This document shows, in pieces, positions 11,221 through 20,133 of a DNA stretch of 64,000 nucleotides. The stretch is from the NCBI GenBank assembly GCA_016711295.1, contig JADJTE010000031.1, forward strand, positions 1 to 64,000. The letters run 5' to 3'. Each line of letters starts with the position of its first letter. Position 1 is the first letter of the stretch. This DNA comes from Sphingobacteriales bacterium. GTDB taxonomy: Bacteria; Bacteroidota; Bacteroidia; Chitinophagales; UBA2359. Under the pieces are notes generated by a model. It saw nothing but the letters and a program-made list of their open reading frames with translations, was not told the DNA's origin and made no database searches. The translations under genes and the position numbers were made by a program.

Positions 11221-11682
11221 TTAAAAATCGGCGATTATTAGCTTCTTCATACCCATCATTCTTTTGAATGCCCCTGGTTTTTTGCTGAGTTCTTCCCAAT
11301 TGTCGGGACAGACCTGCCAACTTAATCCGTATTTGTCTTTGAGCCAACCACAAACGCTTTCCGCTCCGCCATTACTTGTAAGCGCGTCCCAGTAGTAATC
11401 AATTTCTGCTTGGTCTTTGCAAGATATCATCAGTGAGATAGCCTCATTGAATTTAAAATAGGGTCCAGCATTGATGCCGATAAACCGCATACTTAGAATT
11501 TCGAACTCGACCGTGAGAACTTTACCCGCAAAATCTTGCTGAAAATCGGCTAATCCTTCGCTTTCGGTCAGGGGGTAGTAAGTAGTGTTAATGATTTTTC
11601 CGTCTTTGAAAATTGAAAGGTAGTATTCTGTTGCCTCCTTTGCATTTCCGTCAAACCAGAGATTTGGGATTATTTTTTGCAT
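11221..11682 (-). CDS. VOC superfamily (PhnB/3-demethylubiquinone-9 methyltransferase-like) protein
   Basis: Intact 153-residue protein. It starts MQKIIPNLWFDGNAKEATEYY and contains SIFKDGKI, LTVEFEILSMRFIGINAGP, the FKFNEAISLMISCKDQAEID segment, WDALTSNGG and a C-terminal CGWLKDKYGLSWQVCP. This is the PhnB-like branch of the vicinal oxygen chelate fold, with two beta-alpha-beta-beta-beta modules. Members are small soluble proteins that are often annotated as 3-demethylubiquinone-9 3-methyltransferases without biochemical proof. The real substrate is unknown. It is monocistronic, with A/T-rich sequence on both sides. Confidence 0.85.
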   Translation of the reverse strand: MQKIIPNLWFDGNAKEATEYYLSIFKDGKIINTTYYPLTESEGLADFQQDFAGKVLTVEFEILSMRFIGINAGPYFKFNEAISLMISCKDQAEIDYYWDALTSNGGAESVCGWLKDKYGLSWQVCPDNWEELSKKPGAFKRMMGMKKLIIADF

Positions 11683-11804
11683 AAAATTTTTATTTAATTA
11701 TGTAGGTTTATTGAATTATATGATTAGCGACCGCTCCAAATTGCTGCGAACTACAAACTACCTTCTTGACACCTTGCATAGCTGCATTTTTTGAGCAATA
11801 GCGA

Positions 11805-13304
11805 TTATTTTTTCAGAAATACGTTGAATGACTGCGATTCTTTGGGGTCGGCAGACAGGTTGATCATTTGTGGGAAAATGCCGTCCAATATGCGTATAGC
11901 TACGGTGGCGGGTGGGTTTTTGCCCATTTCGATGGCATACAAAATAAGCACATTGGGTTCGGTGGGGCTTATCTCGACAGGTATAACCTTTTTTTGTTTG
12001 CTTAGACGCAGTTTTTCTATCAATATTTTATCGTTCATGTATATTGTTACTACGTCGCCATCTTCTTCTTGGTCGTCAAATATTTCCAAACTGAGTTTGG
12101 TGGCTCTTACAGGAATATTCGATTTTACGCGCACGGCTCTGTTATTGATGGTTGTAGGTATATTTTCTTTATTGAAAGCGACTTCTGTTTTGGGTTTTTC
12201 GGGTTCGGGCGTAGGTTTGGCTTGGGCTATGGGTTCGGGTGTGCGGGTGGGAACTGGTTGGGGCACGACAGGGGGCGTGGGCGGCGTAGGTGGTTCTATA
12301 ATGTTGGGCACAATTCGCCAGATGCGCAAGGTGCCGTCATAACTTCCGGTAGCCAACAATTCGGGGTCAGTAGGGCTAAACTGCATTATCCGAACTGCGG
12401 CGGCATGTTCATTATTTTCCAACACTTTTTTTTCGGTAGCTACATCGTATAGCCTAAACCCGTTGTGGGGGGCATTGCCACTTGCCAAAAAGCGTTGGTC
12501 TTTTGAGTACGATAGGTGTGCATAGCCCTTGGAACCCGCATCAATGCTACTTTCAAATCTACCGCTTACATAGTTCCACTGTCTAATATTGCCGTCTTCT
12601 GTCCAAGCGGCGAGGGTTTTGCCATCGGGTGAGATTTGGATATCATTCACAAAATCGGTAGCACCCGTGAAGCGGCGCGGCGATAATTTGTCGGTATGGA
12701 AATCGAGTTGAAGCACTTCGTAGGCGCAGCCGAATACCAAATAGCGGCTATCGGGCGAGATGATACCACATGTGATATGATAATTATCGGTATATACTTT
12801 TTCGGGTTTGGCATCGGCGGCTAAGGCAGCGCGTTGGATGCGCGAATTTTTGCCTCCGAAATAAACATAGCGTTCGTCGGGGCTAAATACGACGAAATAC
12901 GCCTCGCGGAACAAGGCAGATTTGGGCGCGTTTTCGTATTCATACAAAACAGTAGCACTTGCGATGTCCCATACCTTGACCCCGCCATCGGCACCTGCGC
13001 TTGCCAATAGGTTGCCTGCACGCTTAAATACCACGTGATTGACCGTGCCCGTATGCCCATTGAGTATTTTCGCGCCTGATGTATTATTTTTGAGGTCGAT
13101 GATATGGATTAGACCGTCGAAGCCCGCGCTTGCCAATTGTTTGCCATCGGCACTAAATGCGATATGCTCTATCTTGCTGCCCTGATGCCCTGTAAAATTG
13201 CGCACCAATTCGGTTTTGAAAGGTAGCGCGGGAGCGGTGGGTTGTGCCCATACCCCGCAATAGCTACAACAAAAAGCGGCTAAGCCAATAATATACTGCT
13301 TCAT
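11805..13304 (-). CDS. Secreted WD40 beta-propeller protein with Pro-rich linker and C-terminal beta domain
   Basis: Intact 499-residue protein. The signal peptide is MKQYIIGLAAFCCSYCGVWAQ. Residues about 36-335 carry WD40 repeats (FTGHQGSKIEHIAFSADGKQ, LNGHTGTVNHVVFK, SAGADGGVKVWDI, ATGSYDGTLRIWRI), enough for one seven-bladed propeller. A low-complexity linker rich in P, T and E (about 338-375) leads to a C-terminal beta-rich domain (VRVKSNIPVRATKLSLEIFD to the end) that I do not recognise. The protein probably acts in the periplasm or outside the cell as an interaction scaffold. It is divergent from porP/sprF and lies two to three genes from the C1 peptidase and the WG-caspase protein, whose similar modular secreted build suggests a shared theme. 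A promoter is visible upstream (13378-13410). Confidence 0.85.
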   Translation of the reverse strand: MKQYIIGLAAFCCSYCGVWAQPTAPALPFKTELVRNFTGHQGSKIEHIAFSADGKQLASAGFDGLIHIIDLKNNTSGAKILNGHTGTVNHVVFKRAGNLLASAGADGGVKVWDIASATVLYEYENAPKSALFREAYFVVFSPDERYVYFGGKNSRIQRAALAADAKPEKVYTDNYHITCGIISPDSRYLVFGCAYEVLQLDFHTDKLSPRRFTGATDFVNDIQISPDGKTLAAWTEDGNIRQWNYVSGRFESSIDAGSKGYAHLSYSKDQRFLASGNAPHNGFRLYDVATEKKVLENNEHAAAVRIMQFSPTDPELLATGSYDGTLRIWRIVPNIIEPPTPPTPPVVPQPVPTRTPEPIAQAKPTPEPEKPKTEVAFNKENIPTTINNRAVRVKSNIPVRATKLSLEIFDDQEEDGDVVTIYMNDKILIEKLRLSKQKKVIPVEISPTEPNVLILYAIEMGKNPPATVAIRILDGIFPQMINLSADPKESQSFNVFLKK

Positions 13305-13377
13305 AAGAAATTTGATTACTGAAAAATGAATTGTCCTGATGTGGCAAAAAATGATGTGGCAAACAACGTAAGGATAG

Positions 13378-13410
13378 CAAATGTACGTTATAGTTTAAAA
13401 AGTGGGGCAA
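13378..13410 (-). promoter_or_regulatory. Bacteroidota-type promoter of the WD40 gene
   Basis: On the minus strand TTTTG (TTG at 13410-13408) is followed after 22 bases by TACATTTG (13385-13378), a match to TTG...TAnnTTTG. The start codon is about 74 bases further on. Confidence 0.5.
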
Positions 13411-13679
13411 AAATACTAAATTTGTTCTAAATTAGCAATGCCTGAACCTGTGCATTTACCAATGCTTGCTATTTGGCAGACAATTATTGCCCCAGCATAA
13501 GCGTTATATCTTGCCTTGCGAGATGCCTTTTAAATAACGCCTTAGCGCGTAGCTTTATTTTATTATTAGACATAATTGTAACTATCTGCCCATATCGGGG
13601 CAAGAATGGCTATTGGTCTGATTTACACTACACTCCGTCTGTCGAACGCTGAGGAATGAATACGCAGCGGGCAAAATTC

Positions 13680-13728
13680 TATCGCCCACGATTTAGACCC
13701 TGGGCTATGGGAATGTTCTCAATTTACC
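13680..13728. repeat. REP-like hairpin unit R1
   Basis: CGCCCACGATTTAG...CTGGGCTATGG forms an imperfect stem-loop and is followed by a degenerate second arm. It is the same family as the units at 38187, 42161 and 49457, and it directly abuts MITE copy H. Confidence 0.55.
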
Positions 13729-13832
13729 GTGCTATTTACCCTTGGCGGGGTTTTTAGTTGAATATGCAACGAGGTCGGGCATTATTGGCTCAATAACCCC
13801 ATACCCAAAACCCCATACCCAAAATAATTATA
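13729..13832 (-). repeat. MITE-like repeat, copy H
   Basis: Degenerate ends GTGCTATTTAC...AAAATAATTA with the family core in reverse orientation (GAATATGCAACGAGGTCGG, GCATTATTGG, CCCCATACCCAAAACCCCAT). It ends 14 bases before the PorP/SprF start codon, so the element forms the immediate leader of that gene. Confidence 0.7.
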
Positions 13833-13846
13833 CTTAATTCTATACC

Positions 13847-14901
13847 ATGAATGCTTACTTACTCTTTCGTTGTTCGAGCTACGCGCTTTGTTGCTTGGTT
13901 TTGGCTGTTTTATTAGATTTGTCCGCCGCAGCCCAAGACGTGCATTACACCCAATTTTATACCGATGCCCTGCGCCTCAACCCCGCAATGACGGGCAATT
14001 TTAGCGGCGATTATCGCTTGGGCTAAATGCCCGCAACCAGTGGCAATCCGTACCCGTTCCTTACCGAACAGGCTCGGTCTATGCCGATTTTGTGCCCTTC
14101 AAATCCGAATCGCGCCATGGCACGCAGCGTTGGATGGGTGCGGGGCTTAATTTGCTCTATGACGCTGCTGGTGACGGCAGGCTATCAATGCTCGAAATAC
14201 GCGGCAATGCAGCGGTTCATACCGCATTTACGCCCAATCTATATGTATCAGCGGGCGCGAGTGCTGCATTTCGGCAGCGGAGCATCGATTTTTCGCGCCT
14301 TTATTTTGGTAGCCAATGGACAGACGAAGGTTTTGACCTAAGTGCTGTAAGCCAAGAAGACCTCACGCAGCAATCGTTTGGCTATATCGACATCGCTGCT
14401 GGTGCCCATCTGTCGTATCAAGTGCCGCAGATATGCAATATCTTTTTGGGCACGTCGATATTGCACCTCAATCGACCCACCGAAACGTTTTTGGGCAATG
14501 ATAACCGCTTAGGCACTCGTTTTGCCCTACAAGCAGGAGCAAGCTTTGCCTTGCGCCGCTTGCTTATCGAGCCCGCTGCCTACTATACTACTCAAAAACA
14601 CGCCTCCGAATGGGTCTTGGGCACTAATATCGTGTGGCGCACCCAAGGCGATTATAAGCGAAACGGCATACGCGAAAGCGGCTCTAAAATCTATGCAGGT
14701 TTGTGGTATCGCTGGGGCGATGCCATTAGCCCTTTGGTAGGTATGGAGTGGAAAAACTATCGTTTATTAGTCAGTTATGATGTTAATATTTCGGCATTGC
14801 AAACGGCTTCGCGCAGCCGTGGGGGTTTGGAGCTATCGCTCGTACATGTAGGCGTATTCAAAAAGCGTTTCCGAAACGATATTTATTGCCCGCGCTTTTA
14901 A
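13847..14901 (+). CDS. PorP/SprF family type IX secretion system membrane protein (one frameshift)
   Basis: The ATG at 13847 gives a signal peptide ending LLDLSAAAQ, followed by the diagnostic start DVHYTQFYTDALRLNPAMTG of PorP/SprF proteins. The frame breaks at 14021-14027 (a missing base in cttgggctaaatgcc) and resumes as NARNQWQSVPVPYRTGSV, a standard continuation. The rest has the family pattern of barrel strands: GLNLLYDAAGDG, AFTPNLYVSAGASAAFRQRS, TSILHLNRPTETFLG, EPAAYYTTQKHASEWVLGTN, ending at 14901. Total about 350 residues. SprF-type proteins are outer-membrane partners of a cognate giant secreted protein such as SprB. No such partner is adjacent here, though large T9SS cargo genes occur at both ends of the window. 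Confidence 0.88.
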
Positions 14902-15293
14902 CTTTACGCAATAAACCGCTATCTAAAAAATAAAACCTGAATCGATGCCCAACACATTCGATTGGGAATAAGCCCCACAAAATAGCCCGCCCGCCTGCGA
15001 GTTGGTACAGTATTTGCCCTAACTTGTGTGCGCCAATTTTGCTGCTCTCGTGCCTGCAAAATTGGCAAGATTTTGGCTAAATAAATACGACCTACAAGCA
15101 GAAGTCGAAACAAAAGGCGCATAGCCTAAATAGTTACAATAAATGCAACTTTTGGGGGACACAAAACAATGAATAACGAATTTATTGTCATTATGCAAAA
15201 AAATAAGAGAATACTTGGGACGATAACTCTCATAGGCATCGGGCTGTGTCGGGTAGTACGTTTGGAGTTACATTTGCCCTATTTTAACGTCTA
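14902..15293. other. Intergenic region with one MITE terminal sequence
   Basis: No gene seen. CTAAATAGTTAC at 15126-15137 is identical to the right end of the MITE family, preceded by gcgcatagc; a left partner is not recognisable, so it is a solo or eroded end. TACATTTG at 15269-15276 resembles a -7 box for the C1 peptidase gene, but no TTG lies at the right distance. Confidence 0.5.
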
Positions 15294-16874
15294 ATGGGCA
15301 TTCCAATTCATTCCATTCCAAGTACTACCCGCAACATGCCGCAATTAAAACCTCGTTCAGGACAGTATGTCGGGCTGCCCCGCCGTTTTTTATATGCTTT
15401 CTCGCTGCTTTTATTTGCTTCGATAGGCAGCCTTTGGGCGCAGGCAGGTGGTGGTAGTGGTGCCTTGTTCGACGAAAGCCGCTATGTAAAAATACCCTTA
15501 GCCGCACCTCTTACCCACGCCAGCTATCAAAACAACGCCCGCTATTCGCTCAAACCCTATTGCCCACGCCCCGGCGACCAACTCGAATCGGGTACTTGTG
15601 TGGGTTGGGCGGTGGCTTATGGCGCACGCACCATTGCCGAGGCGGTCATGAATGGTTGGAGCACCCAATCCGACAAGACACGTATCAACAACAGTGCCTT
15701 TTCGCCTTCCTTTACCTATAACCTCATTTTAGCCAACGAAGGTATTTCTGATTGTAGCATAGGCGGCTATATTGTCGATGCACTTGAACTACTAAAACAA
15801 CAAGGCGCAGTGCCTATCAATAATTTTCCGTTTAACGAAGATTGCTCGCAACTACCCGACGAAAACTTACTACAGCAAGCCGATACGTTTCGCATCAAAG
15901 ATTATCAACGCCTCACATTTTATAGCAAAGATGACGCTAAAACAGATAAAATACGCCAATGTATTGCAAACGATATGCCCGTCATTGTAGGCATCAAAAT
16001 ATTAGACAACTTAAAAAATACTAAACACGAAAAATATATATGGAATCCGAAATCAGGCGACCCCAGCAAAGCCATAACTCACGCTATGGTGGTGGTCGGC
16101 TACGACGATACCGAACAAACATTTGAACTGATGAACAGTTGGGGCGACCAATGGTGTAATGAAGGCTTTTTTTATATAAAATACGATGATTTTAATCAAT
16201 ATGTAAGAGAAGCATACGTGCTAATTTTTGACCGCCCCATTACAAAAAATCGCAGCGACCAAATTACCCTATCTGCCTCCATCGATTTTAAACGTTTAGA
16301 AACCGAAGGCATAGCGCCCGACGTTATCTGCCAAAACCAGAGCATAGGGCGCATGAGTGCTATACAAGGCAAAGACGAAATGATGTATAAAATGATAAAT
16401 GCGTATGATTCTTATACGGGTTATCAAGCATATATCACTACCCATCAACAAAATATGGTCGTCTATGCATTTAGCTACGACCCCAGCGGCAAAACCGATC
16501 TTCTTTATCCATTTCAGCCCGAAGTGATTGCCCTATATGGTGCCGAATCGGGCAATACGGTCATTACACCTCTTATCCCAATACCCGAAAGCACCATAGC
16601 ACTACCCCACGAAGATTATTGTATGCAATTAGACGAACAAAGCGGCACTATCAACTGCTTCTTATTTTCTAAACAAGAAATAGCTATCGACGAGCTCCTG
16701 AACCGTATAGAAAATGGAACAGGCGAATTTCGAAAACGCCTCTACGATGCCATTCCCGACAACCGCCGTGCCAATCGCCAACTCATAAAATATGCTACAA
16801 CAGGTATCGGATTTGAAGCCAATATAGCCGATTATGCCATTGTACCCGTAGTAATAGATATGAACCATCGGTAA
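15294..16874 (+). CDS. Secreted papain-like (C1 family) cysteine peptidase
   Basis: Intact 526-residue protein. Either the first ATG or the ATG at 15336 (residue 15) is the start; the second gives a more usual signal peptide (PRRFLYAFSLLLFASIGSLW-AQ). Catalytic residues of clan CA are all visible: Cys102 in ESGTCVGWAVAYGARTI, His263 in AITHAMVVVGYDD and Asn281 in LMNSWGDQWCNEGFFYIKYD. The C1 domain covers about residues 75-320; the remaining 200 residues are an unrecognised C-terminal domain. The protein probably works outside the cell or in the periplasm. It lies between porP/sprF and the WG-caspase gene on the same strand, so two cysteine peptidases of different clans are neighbours. Confidence 0.88.
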   Translation: MGIPIHSIPSTTRNMPQLKPRSGQYVGLPRRFLYAFSLLLFASIGSLWAQAGGGSGALFDESRYVKIPLAAPLTHASYQNNARYSLKPYCPRPGDQLESGTCVGWAVAYGARTIAEAVMNGWSTQSDKTRINNSAFSPSFTYNLILANEGISDCSIGGYIVDALELLKQQGAVPINNFPFNEDCSQLPDENLLQQADTFRIKDYQRLTFYSKDDAKTDKIRQCIANDMPVIVGIKILDNLKNTKHEKYIWNPKSGDPSKAITHAMVVVGYDDTEQTFELMNSWGDQWCNEGFFYIKYDDFNQYVREAYVLIFDRPITKNRSDQITLSASIDFKRLETEGIAPDVICQNQSIGRMSAIQGKDEMMYKMINAYDSYTGYQAYITTHQQNMVVYAFSYDPSGKTDLLYPFQPEVIALYGAESGNTVITPLIPIPESTIALPHEDYCMQLDEQSGTINCFLFSKQEIAIDELLNRIENGTGEFRKRLYDAIPDNRRANRQLIKYATTGIGFEANIADYAIVPVVIDMNHR

Positions 16875-17111
16875 AAAAAGTAGCCGTTTTTCAAACTTGA
16901 TGTATTCAAGTGTCCGTTACACGTCAAATTTTGCACTACCGAAAAACCTTTCCATACAAGCAATTAGAAAAAAGCCGTACCTTTTGGCACTAATTTTGAG
17001 TGCTTTATATAGCGCGAAATATCGTCATTCGTTTGTATTAGCCCCTGCTTTGCCAGATATGCCGTAACTTTCGCTTGCACATCCCACATCCTCTCTATCC
17101 TATATACTCTT

Positions 17112-19349
17112 ATGAAACGGATTATGTTACTGCTCAATTTCCTTTGGGTTTTATTGCCCGCTCATGCACAAGACCTATTCTTAGCCCCCGTCAAGCAGCA
17201 CGACCGCTGGGGCTATATCGATATGGAAGGAAAATACCTCATATCGCCAAAATACGAATCAGCCAACGATTTTTCTGAAAATTTAGCAGCAGTGCGCATC
17301 AATGGCAAATGGGGATATATAGATGGAACAGGAAATGTAATAATCGCCGCTAAATTTCAAGACGCACATAGCTTTATGGGCGGTATGGCGCGGGTGCGAT
17401 TCGAAAATATGTGGGGCTATATCAACAATTTGGGCGAAATGGTCATTCCGCCGCAATTTGATGTCGCCAACGACTTTATGGAAGGTCTCGCCTTAGTGCG
17501 CAACTATGGTAAATATGGATTTATTAACAAAAACGGCAAATTTGTCATCGAACCTATCTTTGACGATGCGTATAACTTCTCGGAAGGCTGCGCCTTAGTA
17601 ATGCAATATGGCAAATGGGGTTTTGTGGGCAAAGAACCAGGCATACGCGAACTGCCGCTATCTGCCGAAGCATCGCCGTTTTTCTCCGAAGGCTTGGCAG
17701 CTATTCAACTGCGCGGCAAATACGGCTTCGTAGACCAGCAAGGCAATATTAAAATAGAACCACAATACGATGATGCCAAAGATTTTTCTGAAACCCTCGC
17801 CGCCGTGTCGTTCAACGGACAATACGGCTATATGGCATATAGCGGAAAATTTGTCATATTGCCCGCCTTTGAACAAGCCGAACATTTTTCAGAAGGATTA
17901 GCCGCCGTTAAATCAAACGGACGATACGGCTATATCAATACAAAAGGCAGCATAGCAATACCCGCCCTCTATGACGAAGCACAACCTTTCAAAAATGGCC
18001 TGGCAAAAGTAAAACAAAACAACAGATACGGCATTATAGACAATGGCGGCAATTGGGCAGTAGCACCGCAGTACGACTGGATTTTCGATTTCTCCGAAGG
18101 GCTGGCAGTGGTCGAAAGCAGCCAACGCTATGGCTACGTAACTCCAAAAGACCAACTACAAATAATGCCTATCTACGAAAGCGCAGGCTCGTTTCAGCGC
18201 GTAACAACTACCGCCAATTCAATGCCCCATATTATCGTACAAGCACCTGCCGAAAGCCCGCTACAAAGCCAACAACCTTATTACGACCTGAAAGCTACCA
18301 TTAAATCGGCTTCGCCCATCTTAGATAAAAGCGTATTGGTCAATAACGAATTATACGACCTAAACGACCTTGCACAAAAAGGGACGCGAATTGTGCAGAT
18401 GAACCAAAACGACCTAACTATATCAATACGCATCAAACTAAAAGAAGGAAAAAATAAAATTACGCTCAAAGCCGTAAATCGACAAGGAAGTGCTACGTCC
18501 GAACCCCGCGAAATTATATATCAACCCGAAATTCTGGTCGAAAAACCCAATTTGTATATACTAACAATAGGAATTTCTGAATTTGAACAAAAAGAATACA
18601 ATATAAAATATGCCGATGACGATGCTAACGACATCGCCGCTATTTTTGATGCCCAAAACAAGCTATCCAATGCCGAAAAACTATACGGGCGCGTGACGGT
18701 GCAAAAACTAACCAACGAACAAGCCACCGCTAATAATATCCGAAAAGCTATTTTGGATATGAAACGCGCTGCTAACGAAAAAGACTTATTCGTACTACAT
18801 ATATCATCGCATGGCGAAGTAGATAGCCGCAACAACTACTATATCCGCACCTACGAAACAGATGCAGGTATCGAATATTTATCGGCAACTGCCTTAGAAA
18901 ACCGCTGGCTCGCCGACCAAATCCGCGATTTTAAATGTACCACCATACAACTCATCGATGCCTGCCACAGCGGAGCAGGCAGCGATATAGCATTGCGCGG
19001 CGCAGCAGGAATGGACATCGCCATCAGCGAACTAAAACAAGCACTCAGTGCCAAAGCACTCTACTTCTTTGCCTCTGCCAGAAGCCAAGAAATGGCGCAA
19101 GAAGGCGGCGAATGGTCTAACGGAGCTTTTACCGAAGCTATTTTGGCTTGCTTCAACCAACAAAAATATTACAACTCATCAAACGGGCAACCCATCACCG
19201 CAGACAGCAACAACGACGGCTTTATCAATACCGACGAACTAAACGCATATATAGCCCAAGTGGTGAAAGTGCTGACCAACGGCGAACAAACCCCACGAAC
19301 TACTATCGAGCAAGGCACACCCATCAATTTGTTTGTATTGCCCAAATAG
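17112..19349 (+). CDS. WG-repeat / caspase-like (C14) peptidase fusion protein
   Basis: Intact 745-residue protein with signal peptide (RIMLLLNFLWVLLPAHAQ). Residues about 25-375 hold ten WG repeats of roughly 36 residues (pattern WGYIDxxGxxxIxPxFDxAxxFxEGLAxV). Residues about 390-480 look like an Ig-type beta domain (LKATIKSASPILDKSVLVNN, KLKEGKNKITLKAVN). Residues about 484-745 form a clan CD caspase/metacaspase domain: LYILTIGISEFEQ, His567 in LHISSHGEVDS and Cys618 in TIQLIDACHSGAGSD, followed by YFFASARSQEMAQEGGEWSN. The catalytic dyad is intact. Bacterial caspase-like proteases cleave after Arg/Lys or Asp; the specificity cannot be read here. The WG propeller-like part may bind substrate or envelope ligands (inference). 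It follows the C1 peptidase gene by 237 bases. Confidence 0.88.
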   Translation: MKRIMLLLNFLWVLLPAHAQDLFLAPVKQHDRWGYIDMEGKYLISPKYESANDFSENLAAVRINGKWGYIDGTGNVIIAAKFQDAHSFMGGMARVRFENMWGYINNLGEMVIPPQFDVANDFMEGLALVRNYGKYGFINKNGKFVIEPIFDDAYNFSEGCALVMQYGKWGFVGKEPGIRELPLSAEASPFFSEGLAAIQLRGKYGFVDQQGNIKIEPQYDDAKDFSETLAAVSFNGQYGYMAYSGKFVILPAFEQAEHFSEGLAAVKSNGRYGYINTKGSIAIPALYDEAQPFKNGLAKVKQNNRYGIIDNGGNWAVAPQYDWIFDFSEGLAVVESSQRYGYVTPKDQLQIMPIYESAGSFQRVTTTANSMPHIIVQAPAESPLQSQQPYYDLKATIKSASPILDKSVLVNNELYDLNDLAQKGTRIVQMNQNDLTISIRIKLKEGKNKITLKAVNRQGSATSEPREIIYQPEILVEKPNLYILTIGISEFEQKEYNIKYADDDANDIAAIFDAQNKLSNAEKLYGRVTVQKLTNEQATANNIRKAILDMKRAANEKDLFVLHISSHGEVDSRNNYYIRTYETDAGIEYLSATALENRWLADQIRDFKCTTIQLIDACHSGAGSDIALRGAAGMDIAISELKQALSAKALYFFASARSQEMAQEGGEWSNGAFTEAILACFNQQKYYNSSNGQPITADSNNDGFINTDELNAYIAQVVKVLTNGEQTPRTTIEQGTPINLFVLPK

Positions 19350-19679
19350 ATGCTGTTTCGACCCAGAATGGTTGATATGGATAATGCCATACATGCTATT
19401 CACGTCTTAAATTTGCTATTTGTGCTAGTACAGAAAAAAATCTTATAAGGAACAATGAGAAAAAACTCAATGATTCTGCAAAACTTGATGTATATTTGCA
19501 GGGCTTTGCCTATAAGAGCAAATAGTGCGTAAATAAAAAAAGGCTCAATTGCTCAGATAAAAAAGCTAAAAAATAGCTTGTTTATCTATGCCTAAAGCTT
19601 GCCACAAAAGCAAGATGGGCACTTCTTAACCTTTAGCGAAAAAAAACACCCCTAATAACAACATGAAAAGTAAAATGCC
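19350..19679. other. AT-rich intergenic region without recognised gene
   Basis: Two small imperfect hairpins (AAGCTaaaaaatAGCTT near 19564 and a CTTGCcacaaaaGCAAG next to it) and a TATATTTG sequence at 19491 without a matching -33 box. Nothing else recognised. Confidence 0.4.
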
Positions 19680-20132
19680 ATGAAGCCCACAAAAAATAGA
19701 GTGTTTTGCAATGGTTGTGGAAGAGCGAAAATGCTTTTTGAAACAGAAAAAAAGGCAGATAACTTCATCGCATTCAACCAAGGAGAAATAGAAATGGAAA
19801 CAGGTGTAGCCCCCAAAAGAAGTTACTTCTGTCTCTTTTGCGGGGGGTGGCACGTGACCAGCATGAAAGAAAAAAATGGCATCACAAGGAGGGAAAAATT
19901 ATTCGAAGATTACTTGGAAGCGAAAAAAGCAAAAAAGCAGGAAAAGGCAAATGAAGTGCGAATGGCAGAAGAAGCGAAAAAAGCAAAAAAGCAGGAAAAG
20001 GTAAATGAAGTACGAATGGCAGAAAAAGTGGAAAAAGCAGAAAAGCAGAAAAAGGCGAATGAAGTGCGAATGGCAGAAAAAGTAGAAAGGGAATGGGAAT
20101 TATGGTTTGAAAAAAAAGGATATAACAAATAA
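19680..20132 (+). CDS. Small zinc-ribbon-like protein with charged coiled-coil tail of tandem repeats
   Basis: Intact 150-residue protein. The N-terminal half has two metal-knuckle motifs, FCNGCGRAK (CxxC) and YFCLFCGGWHVTS (CxxC-x3-H), which together look like a zinc ribbon. The C-terminal half is a highly charged helix built from three 18-residue repeats (core KKAKKQEKANEVRMAE), then EREWELWFEKKGY. I do not recognise the family. It is followed directly (54 bases) by the Rpn-type nuclease gene, and the large duplication of that gene starts exactly at this stop codon. A nucleic-acid-binding role is possible from the ribbon and the basic helix but is only inference. Confidence 0.65.
   Translation: MKPTKNRVFCNGCGRAKMLFETEKKADNFIAFNQGEIEMETGVAPKRSYFCLFCGGWHVTSMKEKNGITRREKLFEDYLEAKKAKKQEKANEVRMAEEAKKAKKQEKVNEVRMAEKVEKAEKQKKANEVRMAEKVEREWELWFEKKGYNK
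19917..20078 (+). repeat. Three in-frame 54-bp tandem repeats
   Basis: Units at 19917-19970, 19971-20024 and 20025-20078 each encode an 18-residue segment ending ANEVRMAE or VNEVRMAE. They are in-frame, so copy-number change would alter only coiled-coil length. Confidence 0.8.
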
Positions 20133-20133
20133 T

